A stretch of DNA of 64,000 nt from Hymenobacter sp. BRD128 (GCF_013256625.1 NZ_CP053908.1:2728001-2792000), one strand, 5' to 3'. Shown: positions 19,995 through 28,950, counted from the first letter of the stretch. Made by a program: numbers and translations. Notes: a model not told the origin generated them from the sequence alone.

Positions 19995-21491
19995 CTACTT
20001 CCGCCCTAGCCAGCTTTCGGGGTTGAGGTTGGCCGAGTTGCGCCACACCTGAAACTGCACCTGGGCGGTGCCGTCGGCATCAGTGGCAGCCGAGCCGATA
20101 GCCTCGCGGGCGCTCACCTGCTCGCCCTCGTGCACGTTTACCGAGCGCAGCTTGGCATATACTGTAAAGTATTCGCCGTGTTGAATCATGACGATGGTAT
20201 TCATGCCCGGCACCTGGGCCACCGTGAGCACCCGGCCGCCAAACACGGCGCGCACCGGCTCGCCCTCGTTGGTTTGAATATCCACGCCCCGGTTGTCCAC
20301 CGTCACGTGCCGGAGCACGGGGTGCGGGTGGCGGCCAAAGTGCTGCGACACAAAGCCGTGCGCCACCGGCCAGGGCAGCCGCCCCCGGTTGCCGGCAAAG
20401 CCCGACGACACCAGCGCCGTTTCGGGCGTGAGGGCCACGCGGCTGGCGCGGCGGTCGGCAGTAGTTTCTTCGGGCGCGTCGCTTTCGGGGTTGGCGCTCG
20501 GGTCATCATCGCGGGCAGTATCGGTGTTGCTAGCCGTGGTGGTTTCGTCATTGCGGGCCTCGCTGCGGCTCGCCGACGAGCGGCGGCGGCCGGCGGCGGC
20601 CGAGGCGCGCGCGGCACGGCGGCGGGCGGCCACGGCGGCTAGCCGGGCGGCGTGGGCGGCGCGGGCTATTTCCTCGCGCACGCGCTGGGCAATGAGGTCG
20701 TCGAGCCTGGCCACGGCCTGCTGGCGCTGGGTTAGCTCCTGCCGCAAACCCTGCTCCTGCTGGCTGAGCTGCTGCACTACTTCGTCCTGCTCGGTTTTGA
20801 GGCCTAGCAGGTTGCGGTTTTCGACCAGCTGGGTGGTAAGCAGGCTTTTCTGGCGCTGGCGCTGCTGGGTGAGGCCGTCGAGCTCGTGGCTGAGCTGCTG
20901 CTGCGCCCCGATAATGCGCAGCGCCTGCTTCTGGCGCTCCTCGGTGTACTGGCGCACGTAGCGCAGCCGCACCACAAACTGGTTGAACGACTCGGAAGCA
21001 AACAAAAACATGAGCTGGTTAAAGCCGCTGCTCGTTTTTGAGGCCGCGTACATCAGCCGGCCGTACTCTTCTTTGAGGCGGGCCAGCTGCTCCTGGGTGC
21101 TCAGCACCTGCTTCACTGTCTGGTGCACATTGGTTTCGATGCCTTGCAGCTGGGTCGAGATGTGCTCAATCTGGCCCTGCTTCACCGTCAGCTTTTCCTT
21201 AATGACGTTGAGCTGCCCGAGCGTGGCCTGTTTTTTCTGGGTGGTCTGGGTCAGCACCTTGCCCGCCTCCGCGATGCGGCTGAGGTTGGCTTGGCGCTCG
21301 CGCTCCAGCTGGGCTTTGCTTTTGGGGCGGGTGCGCGGGCGGCGTGGGGCCGGGCGCGCGGCGCGGGCAGTTTTTTTGGCCTTCGCCGGGCGGTGGCGCT
21401 GGGCCGTGGCTGGCCCGGCTAGTAGGGCTAGCAGCAGCAGGGCCGGCACAAAACGCAGCTTAAAAACAGGCAGGAAAACGGTCACGAGCAA
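19995..21491 (-). CDS. EnvC-like murein hydrolase activator: coiled coil plus degenerate M23/LytM domain
   Basis: Periplasmic protein of ~498 residues: signal peptide (FVPALLLLALLAGPATAQ), a basic linker, long coiled coil at about residues 55-280 (Gln/Glu/Leu-rich), an Arg/Ala-rich then acidic linker, and a C-terminal LytM fold (VDNRGVDIQT, VRAVFGGRV, MIQHGEYFTVYAKL, VQFQVWR, ending NPESWLGRK). The usual zinc ligands are missing: Asn precedes RGVDI where His is expected, and VQFQV replaces HxH. This matches EnvC, which activates cell-separation amidases rather than cutting peptidoglycan. There is no ATG; TTG at 21491 or GTG at 21485 must be used. A TTATTTTG box upstream may be its own promoter. 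Confidence 0.85.
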   Translation of the reverse strand: MLVTVFLPVFKLRFVPALLLLALLAGPATAQRHRPAKAKKTARAARPAPRRPRTRPKSKAQLERERQANLSRIAEAGKVLTQTTQKKQATLGQLNVIKEKLTVKQGQIEHISTQLQGIETNVHQTVKQVLSTQEQLARLKEEYGRLMYAASKTSSGFNQLMFLFASESFNQFVVRLRYVRQYTEERQKQALRIIGAQQQLSHELDGLTQQRQRQKSLLTTQLVENRNLLGLKTEQDEVVQQLSQQEQGLRQELTQRQQAVARLDDLIAQRVREEIARAAHAARLAAVAARRRAARASAAAGRRRSSASRSEARNDETTTASNTDTARDDDPSANPESDAPEETTADRRASRVALTPETALVSSGFAGNRGRLPWPVAHGFVSQHFGRHPHPVLRHVTVDNRGVDIQTNEGEPVRAVFGGRVLTVAQVPGMNTIVMIQHGEYFTVYAKLRSVNVHEGEQVSAREAIGSAATDADGTAQVQFQVWRNSANLNPESWLGRK

Positions 21492-21522
21492 GGCTGGGCG
21501 CGGCGGGCAGGCTACCGCCCCG

Positions 21523-21530
21523 CAAAATAA
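21523..21530 (-). promoter_or_regulatory. Possible -7 box of the EnvC-like gene
   Basis: Minus strand reads TTATTTTG, a one-base-shorter variant of TAnnTTTG, about 32 nt upstream of the start. The fabD gene has a similar TTATTTTG. The remaining sequence to 21801 (~270 bp) is AT-richer than its surroundings and holds no recognisable gene. Confidence 0.35.
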
Positions 21531-21801
21531 CGCACGAATGACGGGCGGGTAGTTGCAGGAGTAACTACTACCGCAATCTATCGCATTATTCTGTTGCGGT
21601 CACTATTTTCCTAAAGTCCATTTTTCAACCCCTTTTTTGGACGCTTTAATCTCTGGCAGAGTAATTTTTCTCGGTAAATACCAGCCAGAACCGTCCATTC
21701 AAAAGTCAGATTGCTCGCACTTTTCCCTTGCACCAGCCCAAGTACCCGCCGACATTCAGCCCATAAGCCCTTAATCTTAAAAACCAGCCGCCTACTTTTC
21801 C

Positions 21802-22350
21802 ATGCGCCTACCCCCACCCCCCCTGCTGCTGGCCGCCCTGCTGGGGCTGAGCCAATGCAAAAAGAGCGACCCCACCCCGCCGCCCACCCCTAGCCAGCTT
21901 GACCTGCTGCCTCCGGCTACCCACACCGGCCAGCGCACCTTTGGCTGTCTAGTCAATGGTAAGGCTTGGAACTTAGTGGGTAACCCGTTAAATGGACCTC
22001 TTTTTTCAGCAAGCTATGATGGTTTTCTTCTAGCGCTATCAGCTACAGGAGGCCTTGACTCTACAACTGTTACAGGCTTACGGATAGGAGGGAGCATCGG
22101 CATTAGCATCAATAATATCAATATGGCTGGAACTTATATCCTACCTACTGTGAGCAAAGGCGCGGCTGGTTATGAGAACATCACCTCTAAATGCACCTAC
22201 TACACCGATGCCACACACCCGGCCACAGTCGTCATCACGAAGCTAGACTTTGTGAATCGCATTGTGTCGGGCACGTTTGCCTTCACTTTGGAAACACCCG
22301 CTTGCGGCAAGGTCGTCGTTACCGATGGCCGGTTTGACTCCCGGTTTTAA
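21802..22350 (+). CDS. DUF6252-like lipoprotein, tandem paralogue 1
   Basis: A 182-residue lipoprotein (lipobox GLSQC at about residue 19, then KKSDPTPPP). It resembles DUF6252-type Bacteroidota lipoproteins: TFGCLVNGKAW after the linker, a beta-rich middle, and a conserved C-terminus FVNRIVSGTFAFTLE...VVVTDGRF. It is the first of three consecutive paralogues. The first ~50 and last ~50 residues are almost identical to paralogue 2, while the centre (about residues 58-128) is unrelated-looking and AT-richer. Opposite in strand to the surrounding envelope genes. The function is unknown. Confidence 0.8.
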   Translation: MRLPPPPLLLAALLGLSQCKKSDPTPPPTPSQLDLLPPATHTGQRTFGCLVNGKAWNLVGNPLNGPLFSASYDGFLLALSATGGLDSTTVTGLRIGGSIGISINNINMAGTYILPTVSKGAAGYENITSKCTYYTDATHPATVVITKLDFVNRIVSGTFAFTLETPACGKVVVTDGRFDSRF

Positions 22351-22379
22351 TTCTTCTTCCCCTCTTTCCTTTTCCTCCC

Positions 22380-22463
22380 ATGAAAAACCTGTTTACGCTC
22401 TTATTGAGCTGGCTGGCGCAAAGAACCCCCCTACTGTACACACTGACCACGAAATCGCTCTAA
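22380..22463 (+). pseudogene. Relic signal-peptide start between lipoprotein paralogues
   Basis: ATG after TTCCTCCC at the same relative position as the start of paralogue 3 opens a 27-codon frame, MKNLFTLLLSWLAQ..., that resembles a lipoprotein signal peptide but stops before any lipobox. It may be the remaining 5' end of a paralogue whose body was replaced when paralogue 2 was placed behind it. Confidence 0.4.
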
Positions 22464-22476
22464 TTCCTTATCTTCC

Positions 22477-23016
22477 ATGCGTCTACCCCCTGCCTCCCTG
22501 CTGCTGGCTGCCCTGCTGGGCCTGAGCCAGTGCAAAAAGAGCGACCCCATCCCGCCGCCTACTCTCAGCCAGCTTGACCTGCTACCACTGGCTACCCAGA
22601 CCGGTCAGCGCACTTTTGGCTGTCTCGTTAATGGCCAGGCCTGGACCCCAGCCGGCAGCCCTTTTGCTGGGCCGTTGTTTACGGCTCAATATTATAATAA
22701 TCAACTGACCCTAGTAGCAACTCGTGGGATTGTTAAAAATGGACAAACCATCTCGGATTTGATTCAACTTAATATAAATCGAATTGATTCTCCAGGTCAA
22801 TACATTCTGAGCAGACCAGATACCAGTTTCGTTAACTACCATAATCTAGTTGCTAACTGCGCTTATTACACCGATGCCACGCACCCGGCGACGGTCGTCA
22901 TCATGAAGCTAGACTTTGTGAATCGCATCGTGTCGGGCACGTTTGCCTTCACTTTGGAAACACCCGCTTGCGGCAAGGTCGTCGTTACCGATGGCCGGTT
23001 TGACTCCCGGTTTTAA
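22477..23016 (+). CDS. DUF6252-like lipoprotein, tandem paralogue 2
   Basis: A 179-residue lipoprotein (GLSQC lipobox). The N-terminal signal and linker match paralogue 1; the C-terminal ~50 residues are nearly identical to paralogue 1 at protein and DNA level, with about five differences over the last 150 nt. The central segment (about residues 65-125, containing TAQYYNNQLTLVATRG and INRIDSPGQYIL) differs strongly. Probably anchored to the outer membrane; no enzymatic motif is visible. Spacing of 27 nt to paralogue 3 suggests one transcript. Confidence 0.8.
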   Translation: MRLPPASLLLAALLGLSQCKKSDPIPPPTLSQLDLLPLATQTGQRTFGCLVNGQAWTPAGSPFAGPLFTAQYYNNQLTLVATRGIVKNGQTISDLIQLNINRIDSPGQYILSRPDTSFVNYHNLVANCAYYTDATHPATVVIMKLDFVNRIVSGTFAFTLETPACGKVVVTDGRFDSRF

Positions 23017-23042
23017 TTCTCCCTCTCTTTCCTTTTTCTCCC

Positions 23043-23582
23043 ATGAAAAAACTTGTACTTAGCTTATTGCTGCTGGCCGTCCTGCTGGGGCTGAGCCAAT
23101 GCAAAAAGAGCGACCCCACCCCACCGCCCACCCCTAGCCAGCTTGGCCTACTCCCTCCGGCTACCCAGACCGGCCAGCGCACCTTTGGCTGCCTCGTGAA
23201 TGGCCAGGCCTGGACTCCGGCGGGTAGTCCATTTGGCGGACCACTGTTTACGGCTGTTTACTTGGATAATCGACTAGGTATCTCGGCAAGTCGAAAATTG
23301 CTTGTCAATGGGACTAATAGTTTTCAGAGAATGGGCTTTTCTATCAGCAAAATTTACCATACTGGCACCTATAGTCTAAACGATTCTTCAAGAGTCGGGT
23401 CCTACGAGGATTTTGATAAGTCTTGCTCGATGTACACATCTAGCTCACAAGTGGGTAAGGTCATCATCACGAAGCTGGACTTTGTAAATCAAATTGTATC
23501 GGGTACGTTCGCCTTCACGCTCGAAGCCCCGACTTGTGGCAAAGTAATCGTTACTGATGGGCGCTTCGATACCCGGTTCTAA
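23043..23582 (+). CDS. DUF6252-like lipoprotein, tandem paralogue 3
   Basis: A 179-residue lipoprotein starting MKKLVLSLLLLAVLLGLSQC. The linker and TFGCLVNGQAWTPAGSPFGG segment match paralogue 2 almost exactly; the centre (TAVYLDNRLGISASRK ... YHTGTYSLNDSS) and the region around a Cys-Ser-Met-Tyr pattern are its own; the end TKLDFVNQIVSGTFAF...VIVTDGRFD is again family-like but more diverged than between copies 1 and 2. It appears to be the least altered full gene of the cluster, since its start region has the standard basic-hydrophobic signal peptide. Confidence 0.8.
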   Translation: MKKLVLSLLLLAVLLGLSQCKKSDPTPPPTPSQLGLLPPATQTGQRTFGCLVNGQAWTPAGSPFGGPLFTAVYLDNRLGISASRKLLVNGTNSFQRMGFSISKIYHTGTYSLNDSSRVGSYEDFDKSCSMYTSSSQVGKVIITKLDFVNQIVSGTFAFTLEAPTCGKVIVTDGRFDTRF

Positions 23583-23654
23583 TTCTCTCCCCTCTTTCCA
23601 TTTTCTCCTAAACTGGCGCGAGTTTAGTGCAGCGTAACTCGTGTCAATTTTATT

Positions 23655-23812
23655 GTGGAGGTTCAACCTCCACTGCCGCGTTAGCAGCAATAGGTGGTTT
23701 AAAATATTGCGCCAACTGAAAGAATATTGCGCTCAGCTGGCGGATAACGAAATAAAGCATCTCACCCGCACCAACCGAGTTATTACTCCATTGGTGCGGG
23801 TGAGATGCTTTA
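23655..23812. repeat. Two palindromes in a 300-bp gene-free stretch
   Basis: The stretch 23583-23885 carries no gene. A 19-nt palindrome GTGGAGGTTCAACCTCCAC lies at 23655-23673, and a perfect 22-bp inverted repeat has arms at 23753-23774 and 23791-23812 with a 16-nt loop. The latter contains AAGCATCTCACC, resembling the GAAGCATCTC part of the dispersed palindrome family, and is followed by a partial core AAGCATGACA at about 23831. It sits between convergent genes and may terminate both. Confidence 0.75.
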
Positions 23813-23885
23813 CTGTGTAGACACCAGATAAGCATGACACAGCAGGGGCGCGTTAATTTATAAGCCGCCCTGCTGGCCCATCCCC

Positions 23886-24680
23886 CTACTTCTTAATCTT
23901 CGCCTGCTTCGCATACCCCTTGGGGATGCTGAACGGGAAATCGAGGTGGCCGCTGCCTACTTCTACTTTCTGGTAGTTGAGCGTAGCCGAGGTGCTTTCG
24001 GTGCCGCCTTGCTGGCCCAGCACGTTGGTGGTGAAGGCAAAGAGCAAGTCGGCGCCGGTGGGCTTTTGGAAGTCGGCGTAGCCCACAGTGAGGCTGCGCT
24101 GGGCGCCACTCTCGCTCACCTTGAGCTGCTGGAGGCGGCCGGTGGTGGCGCTCACGAGCTGTTCGAGGATGAGCGGCGTCATCGGGAAGGTCACGTTCTG
24201 GTTGTCGCCCTCGGCTTTCACCACCGGTACGGCACCTTTGGGAGCCGCCTGGTAGTCGCCGAGCAGGATGTCCTGCATCTGCTTATAGGTCACGGGCACG
24301 TTCAGGAGCTGGCTAAGGTAGGCGTAGTCGCCGGCAAAGTAGTTCTTTTGCAAGCGGTTGACTACCCGCACCGAGTCGGGCGTGAGCAGGGCGCGCACGC
24401 CCTCAATGCCCAGCAGCGAGCCCGAGAGCCAGATGGCCGAGTCGCGCTTGATGCGCAGCGCGAAGTTGGCCGACTGCTCATTGCCCTTGGCCTTGAAATG
24501 CACCTTGCCGTGGCCGTTGAGATACTGAAAGTTGGTATTAGTGGCCTTTACGCCGGCGGGCGTGGCCACCTTCACGGCTTCGGAAGTACCCGCCGTGAGC
24601 GAGCCCGACTTGGTGGACACGGCGCGGTGACAGCCCGCCAGGGCTAGCCCGGTCAGGAACAGGAGAGCAGATTTATGCAT
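23886..24680 (-). CDS. DUF4292 lipoprotein, LolB-like
   Basis: A 264-residue lipoprotein: MHKSALLFLTGLALAGCHR gives a textbook lipobox. The mature part matches the DUF4292 family of Bacteroidota (FQYLNGHGKVHFKAKG, IWLSGSLLGIEGVRALLTPDSVRVVNR, TYKQMQDILLG), which is thought to share the LolA/LolB-type beta fold. A role in lipoprotein or envelope assembly is plausible but unproven. The start at 24680 is set by the signal peptide. It directly follows the TPR gene on the same strand, a common order in this phylum. Confidence 0.85.
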   Translation of the reverse strand: MHKSALLFLTGLALAGCHRAVSTKSGSLTAGTSEAVKVATPAGVKATNTNFQYLNGHGKVHFKAKGNEQSANFALRIKRDSAIWLSGSLLGIEGVRALLTPDSVRVVNRLQKNYFAGDYAYLSQLLNVPVTYKQMQDILLGDYQAAPKGAVPVVKAEGDNQNVTFPMTPLILEQLVSATTGRLQQLKVSESGAQRSLTVGYADFQKPTGADLLFAFTTNVLGQQGGTESTSATLNYQKVEVGSGHLDFPFSIPKGYAKQAKIKK

Positions 24681-24714
24681 AATTTGGGGAAGGAAGAAAG
24701 CACTCATACGCATA

Positions 24715-24757
24715 AAAAGAATGCCATGCTGAACAACGGGAAGCATGACGTTCTTTT
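24715..24757. repeat. Short copy of the dispersed palindrome
   Basis: AAAAGAATGCCATGCT and AGCATGACGTTCTTTT pair with two mismatches around an 11-nt centre. This is a compact or internally deleted version of the element at 5896. It lies between the TPR gene and the DUF4292 gene, inside the probable operon. Confidence 0.7.
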
Positions 24758-24772
24758 TACAGGCAGCATTGC

Positions 24773-26608
24773 TTACTCAACAAGTTTTTGTTCTTTGATT
24801 TTGCGGTCGAGCAGCGGCGAGGTGCCGGGGCCAGCCTTGCGGGCGCGCTGCCAGGCAGCCACGGCCCCGGTGTGCTCGCCCAATTGCCATAGTACGTCGC
24901 CGTAATGCTCCAGGATACTGGCATCCTTGGTGGTACGCAGGGCTTTTTCCAGATTTTGCTTGGCACCGGCGTAATCCTTCTGCTTATAGAGCACCCAGGC
25001 GTAGGTATCGAGGTAGGTATCGTTGTCGGGAAATTTCTGCACGGTCTTGCCCGACATCTCTTTAGCCTTGTCGAGCTTCTCGCCCCGCAGGCTCAGGAAA
25101 TAACTGTAGTTATTGAGCACGCCGTAGTTGTCGGGGTCGGCAGCCAGGGCGGCGTCGTAGGCGGCGTCCGATTTAGCGTAGTCTTTTAACTCCTGATAGG
25201 CATCACCGAGCTGCGCGTCGAACTGGCTTTGCTGCTCGGTGCTGCCGGCGGCCAGGCGGCGGCCGTGCTCCAGGGCCTGCACTGCCTGCTGGGGCTGCTT
25301 CTTGAGCAGGTGCCCCACGCCGTTGTAAAACCACAGCGGCGCCTGGTTAGGAAATAATTCGAGGGCCGCGTCGCTGTGCACCAGCAGCGAGTCAGTCTGG
25401 CTCAGCTCGGCGTCGAGCAGCACCACTTGCTGCCAGAGCTGGTACTTCGACTTGTCGTATTTGAGGGCCTGCAAATACGTGTTGCGCGCTTCCTTTTTGC
25501 GGCCGCTCTGCATCTGCACGTCGCCGGCCACGCTGTAGGCTTTGGCGTCGCGCGGGTGGTTGCGCACGGTGGCAGCGGCCAGGTCGAGGGCTAGCGGCGC
25601 CACCTTGGGGTCGGGGAGCTGCTTCACGTAGCTTATCAGGATGCGGACTTCCTGGTCTACCTCCAGCGCGGGGCTATCGAAGGCTAGCCGAAGCTGCTTC
25701 TCAACCTCGGCCGGCTGATTTTGCTGGCGGTACACATCGGCCAGGATGAGCCGCGCCTGGGGGTTGTTGGGGTCGATACGCAGGGCCTGCTCGGCCACCC
25801 TTATGGCATCGGGCAGGCGGTTATTAGCCGCGTACATTTCGGCTTGGGCCAGCACGAAGCGCGGCTCGGTGGGGTTGGCCGCAATCAGGTTTTCGCCTTC
25901 CTTGAGGGCGAGCGGCAAATTATTCTGGCGCAGGTATATCTGCTGCTTTTTGAAGGCAATCTCGTCGATGCTGCCAAACTGCGCCTGCGCTTTTTCGAGC
26001 GTGGCCAGGGCTTCGGGCAGCTTGTTCTGGGCCAGGTAGAGGTCGGCGAGCTGAAAGAGGTAGCTGCCCGAGTTGGGTACTTCCTTCACCAGGCTGGCGT
26101 AGGTGGCGGTGGCGGCCTCGTACTGCTTCTGGCTAGCCTGGGCCTGGGCCAGCAAAAGATAATAATACGGATTTTTAGCGTCGAGCTTCACGGCGGCCTC
26201 GGCGTAGCCAGTGGCATCGCGCAGGTTGCCGCTCAGCAGGTTAGCTTCGGCCAGCTTGTAGTTGACGGCCGCATTTTCGGGCATCAGGGTGTAGGCTTTT
26301 AGCAGCCGCTCCAGGGCCTTGGGGTAGTCTTCAAGAATGACGTACTTCACGCCATCGGTATAGAGTGCCTCACTCAGCTCGCGCTCTTTGAGCGAGAGCG
26401 GCGGGTGGGCTGCGGCCTTCTTAGCTTCGATTTCGAGACGCTGCGCCAGCGCCTTGCGCTCCTTGCGGCTGAGCTTGGCCGGTTTGGTTTCGGCCATCTC
26501 CGGCGGTGGGCCGCCGGGACCAGGACCAGTACCCAAGCCCTGGGCACGGCTAGCCCCTGCCCACAAACTCAACACAACTGCACCAACCGTAAAGGGACGC
26601 ATACGCAT
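24773..26608 (-). CDS. Exported tetratricopeptide-repeat protein
   Basis: A 611-residue protein with signal peptide (MRMRPFTV to SRAQG), a Gly/Pro segment, a Lys/Glu-rich helix, and about a dozen TPR units from residue ~80 to the end, e.g. AVNYKLAEANLLSGN, PYYYLLLAQAQASQ, LYLAQNKLPEALATLEKA and YLDTYAWVLYKQKDY. Such a superhelix binds other proteins; a scaffold role in the periplasm or outer membrane is likely. The ATG at 26608 fits the signal peptide; 26602 is an alternative. It lies between the nucleotidyltransferase and DUF4292 genes on one strand. Confidence 0.88.
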   Translation of the reverse strand: MRMRPFTVGAVVLSLWAGASRAQGLGTGPGPGGPPPEMAETKPAKLSRKERKALAQRLEIEAKKAAAHPPLSLKERELSEALYTDGVKYVILEDYPKALERLLKAYTLMPENAAVNYKLAEANLLSGNLRDATGYAEAAVKLDAKNPYYYLLLAQAQASQKQYEAATATYASLVKEVPNSGSYLFQLADLYLAQNKLPEALATLEKAQAQFGSIDEIAFKKQQIYLRQNNLPLALKEGENLIAANPTEPRFVLAQAEMYAANNRLPDAIRVAEQALRIDPNNPQARLILADVYRQQNQPAEVEKQLRLAFDSPALEVDQEVRILISYVKQLPDPKVAPLALDLAAATVRNHPRDAKAYSVAGDVQMQSGRKKEARNTYLQALKYDKSKYQLWQQVVLLDAELSQTDSLLVHSDAALELFPNQAPLWFYNGVGHLLKKQPQQAVQALEHGRRLAAGSTEQQSQFDAQLGDAYQELKDYAKSDAAYDAALAADPDNYGVLNNYSYFLSLRGEKLDKAKEMSGKTVQKFPDNDTYLDTYAWVLYKQKDYAGAKQNLEKALRTTKDASILEHYGDVLWQLGEHTGAVAAWQRARKAGPGTSPLLDRKIKEQKLVE

Positions 26609-26716
26609 AAGAAGCAAACCGGAATCTTGTCCGGCGAATGTACGGGGCTTAACCAAGAACGGCGCGGCCCCCACCGGGAGCCACGCCGCTACCTAACGCA
26701 CGAGGCGTCGAAAACA

Positions 26717-27727
26717 TCACACTTGCAGGGCATTAAAATCGCCCACGCTCAGGTCGTTGGGGCGGCCGGTGAGGCTGGCGCTGTTGCCAATCATCGAATT
26801 GGCCACGTTGGCGTGGCGCACGGTGGCCGCACCCTGCACGATGGAGTTGGAGATGCGCGAGTCTTCGACGGTGGCGCCGGCGCTCAGCGACACGTGCGGG
26901 CCAACGACCGAATTGGTAATAACGGCGTTGTCGCCGATGTACACGGGCTCGATAAGCACCGAATTGGTGATTTTGGCCGAGTCCGACACCAGCTTTTCGC
27001 CGCGCTCCTTGAGGTATTCGAGGTAGCGCTGGTTGGTGAAGACGGTGGCGTCCTTGTTGCCGCAGTCGAGCCACTCGGTTACCTGGCCGGGCACGAAGAT
27101 GGTACCCTTGTTCTTCATGTTTTCCAGGGCGTTGGTGAGCTGGTACTCGCCCTTGTCCTTGATGTCGTGGTCGAGCAGGTATTGCAGCTCATCGCGCAGG
27201 TACTCGCCGTCCTGGAAGTAATAGATGCCAATAATGGCGAGGTCCGACACGAAGGTTTCGGGCTTCTCTACGAAGTCGGTAATCTGGCCCTTATCGTTAA
27301 GCTTTACTACGCCGAAGGGGCGCGGGTCTTCCACTTTCTGTACCCAGATGGTGCCGGGCACCGAGCTATCGAGCGTAAAATCGGCCTTAAATAAGGTATC
27401 GGCAAAGGCTACCACGAGCGGGCCACTCAGCGAGGGCTTGGCGCACAAAATGGCGTGGGCAGTGCCCAGCGGCTCATCCTGGTAGTAGATGGTGCCCTTG
27501 GCCCCCACCGACTCGGCGATGGCAATCAGGCTCTTTTCGACGGTGCTGCCAAAGCGGCCGATAATGAAGGCGACTTCCTCCACGGGCTCGCCGCACACGC
27601 GGGCAATGTCCTCTACGAGGCGCTGCACAATGGGCTTGCCCGCAATGGGAATCAGAGGTTTAGGAACGGTGAGCGTGTGCGGACGCATCCGCTTGCCCAT
27701 GCCGGCCATCGGGACGATAATTTTCAT
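26717..27727 (-). CDS. Sugar-phosphate nucleotidyltransferase
   Basis: A 336-residue NDP-sugar pyrophosphorylase: N-terminal nucleotide-binding GMGKRMRPHT with VPKPLIPIAGKPI, the catalytic Rossmann-like domain to about residue 235, and a left-handed beta-helix tail with hexapeptide repeats (SVLIEPVYIGDNAVITNSVV). It joins a nucleotide triphosphate to a sugar 1-phosphate, supplying activated sugar for surface glycans. The exact sugar and base cannot be decided; glucose-1-phosphate thymidylyl- or uridylyltransferase activity is typical. It precedes the TPR gene on the same strand with about 108 bp between them. Confidence 0.88.
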   Translation of the reverse strand: MKIIVPMAGMGKRMRPHTLTVPKPLIPIAGKPIVQRLVEDIARVCGEPVEEVAFIIGRFGSTVEKSLIAIAESVGAKGTIYYQDEPLGTAHAILCAKPSLSGPLVVAFADTLFKADFTLDSSVPGTIWVQKVEDPRPFGVVKLNDKGQITDFVEKPETFVSDLAIIGIYYFQDGEYLRDELQYLLDHDIKDKGEYQLTNALENMKNKGTIFVPGQVTEWLDCGNKDATVFTNQRYLEYLKERGEKLVSDSAKITNSVLIEPVYIGDNAVITNSVVGPHVSLSAGATVEDSRISNSIVQGAATVRHANVANSMIGNSASLTGRPNDLSVGDFNALQV

Positions 27728-27859
27728 CGGCGAAGTTGGGTGGAGAGGTGTTTTCAGAATTAATAAGTAGCCATACTGGATTTAGCCCGAATCGGTTGGG
27801 CTAGCCAGCCCCACAAAGATGCGCCCGAAGTCCGGCCCATCAATTGTCGGGCTTATTTT

Positions 27860-28833
27860 TCAGCCTCGTAGCAATTCGATAAGCGTGGCCGGGTCGGCGT
27901 TGCCGCCGGTGAGCACCAGCACGGTATGCTGGCTAGCGGGCAGGCTAGCCCAGTGGCGCAGCAGCGCGGCCAGCGGCAGGGCGGCCGTGGGCTCGACCAC
28001 CAGCCGGGCTTCGAGCAGCAGGCGGCGGGCGGCGGCGCGCAGCTCGGCCTCGCTCACGGTCACGATGTCGTCGGCGTAGTGCTGGATGTGGGCAAAAGTC
28101 AATTCACTCACGGCCAGCGTGCGCACGCCGTCGGCTAGGGTGCGGTTAGTATCGGCGGCGGCCCACTCTACCACCCTGCCGGCTCGCAGCGAGGCCTGCG
28201 CATCGGCGGCCAGCTCGGGCTCGACGCCAATAATTTTCACGCTCGGCTTCAGCAGCTTGAGGGCGGCCGCCACGCCGCCCAGCAGGCCGCCGCCGCCCAC
28301 GGGCGTCAGCACCAGTTCCACGCTGGGTAGGTCCTGAAATATTTCCAGGCCCACCGTACCCTGGCCGGCTATTACGTAGGGGTCGTCGAAGGGGGCACCA
28401 GCACGGGCGGCGCAGCGGCGCCGGCCAGTAGGCGGGCGGCTACGGCCTCGCGCTTTTCGTGGGCCGGGTCGTAGAGAATAACCTCGGCCCCGAGCGCGCG
28501 GGTGGCAGCTACCTTCACCTGCGGCGCATTGGTGGGCATGATAATGGTCGCCTTCAGGCCCAGCTGACGCGCTGCGTAGGCCACGCCCTGGGCATGGTTG
28601 CCACTGCTGTAGGCTAGCACGCCCCGCGCCCGCTCGGCCGCCGTGAGGGCCATAACGCGGTTACCGGCACCCCTAATTTTAAAAGAGCCAATGGGTTGCA
28701 GGCTCTCGGGCTTGAGGTAGACCTGCTCGGTGCCCAGCTCGGGCAGGGCTAGCGGCAGCAGTGGCGTGCGCCGGGCCAGGCCTTGCAGCCGCTGCTGCGC
28801 CTGCTCGATGTCGGCCAGGGTAGTGAGTTGCAT
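27860..28833 (-). CDS. PLP-dependent threonine dehydratase/serine racemase-like enzyme, with apparent frameshift
   Basis: Fold-type II PLP enzyme acting on threonine or serine. Visible: the PLP lysine in [21 protein letters not shown], and the phosphate-binding glycine loop [11 protein letters not shown]. The frame breaks after PPVLVPP at the five-G run 28391-28395; one additional base would give the conserved [16 protein letters not shown] and a protein of 324 residues. There is no ACT domain, so it is of the catabolic TdcB/serine-racemase type rather than feedback-regulated IlvA. The ATG at 28833 gives [13 protein letters not shown]. As deposited the gene is split, probably by a consensus error. 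Confidence 0.82.
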
Positions 28834-28938
28834 GAGAAAAGAAGTCAGCTTAGGCCCACAAAGGTGGGGCCGCGCCCGCCAAGGCCCAAGCCCCGGCATA
28901 ACTGCCCGGCCAGCTTCTGCGTTAGGGCAAGGGCGCCT

Positions 28939-28946
28939 TACTTTTG
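28939..28946 (+). promoter_or_regulatory. -7 promoter box, TACTTTTG
   Basis: Full TAnnTTTG match only four bases before the ATG at 28951, implying a leaderless or nearly leaderless mRNA for the following gene. Confidence 0.6.
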
Positions 28947-28950
28947 CACC

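Noticed and set aside
21611..21817. 68-codon minus-strand frame upstream of the lipoprotein triplet
   Set aside because: Overlaps the start of copy 1, has a basic, non-family composition and no promoter or start support.
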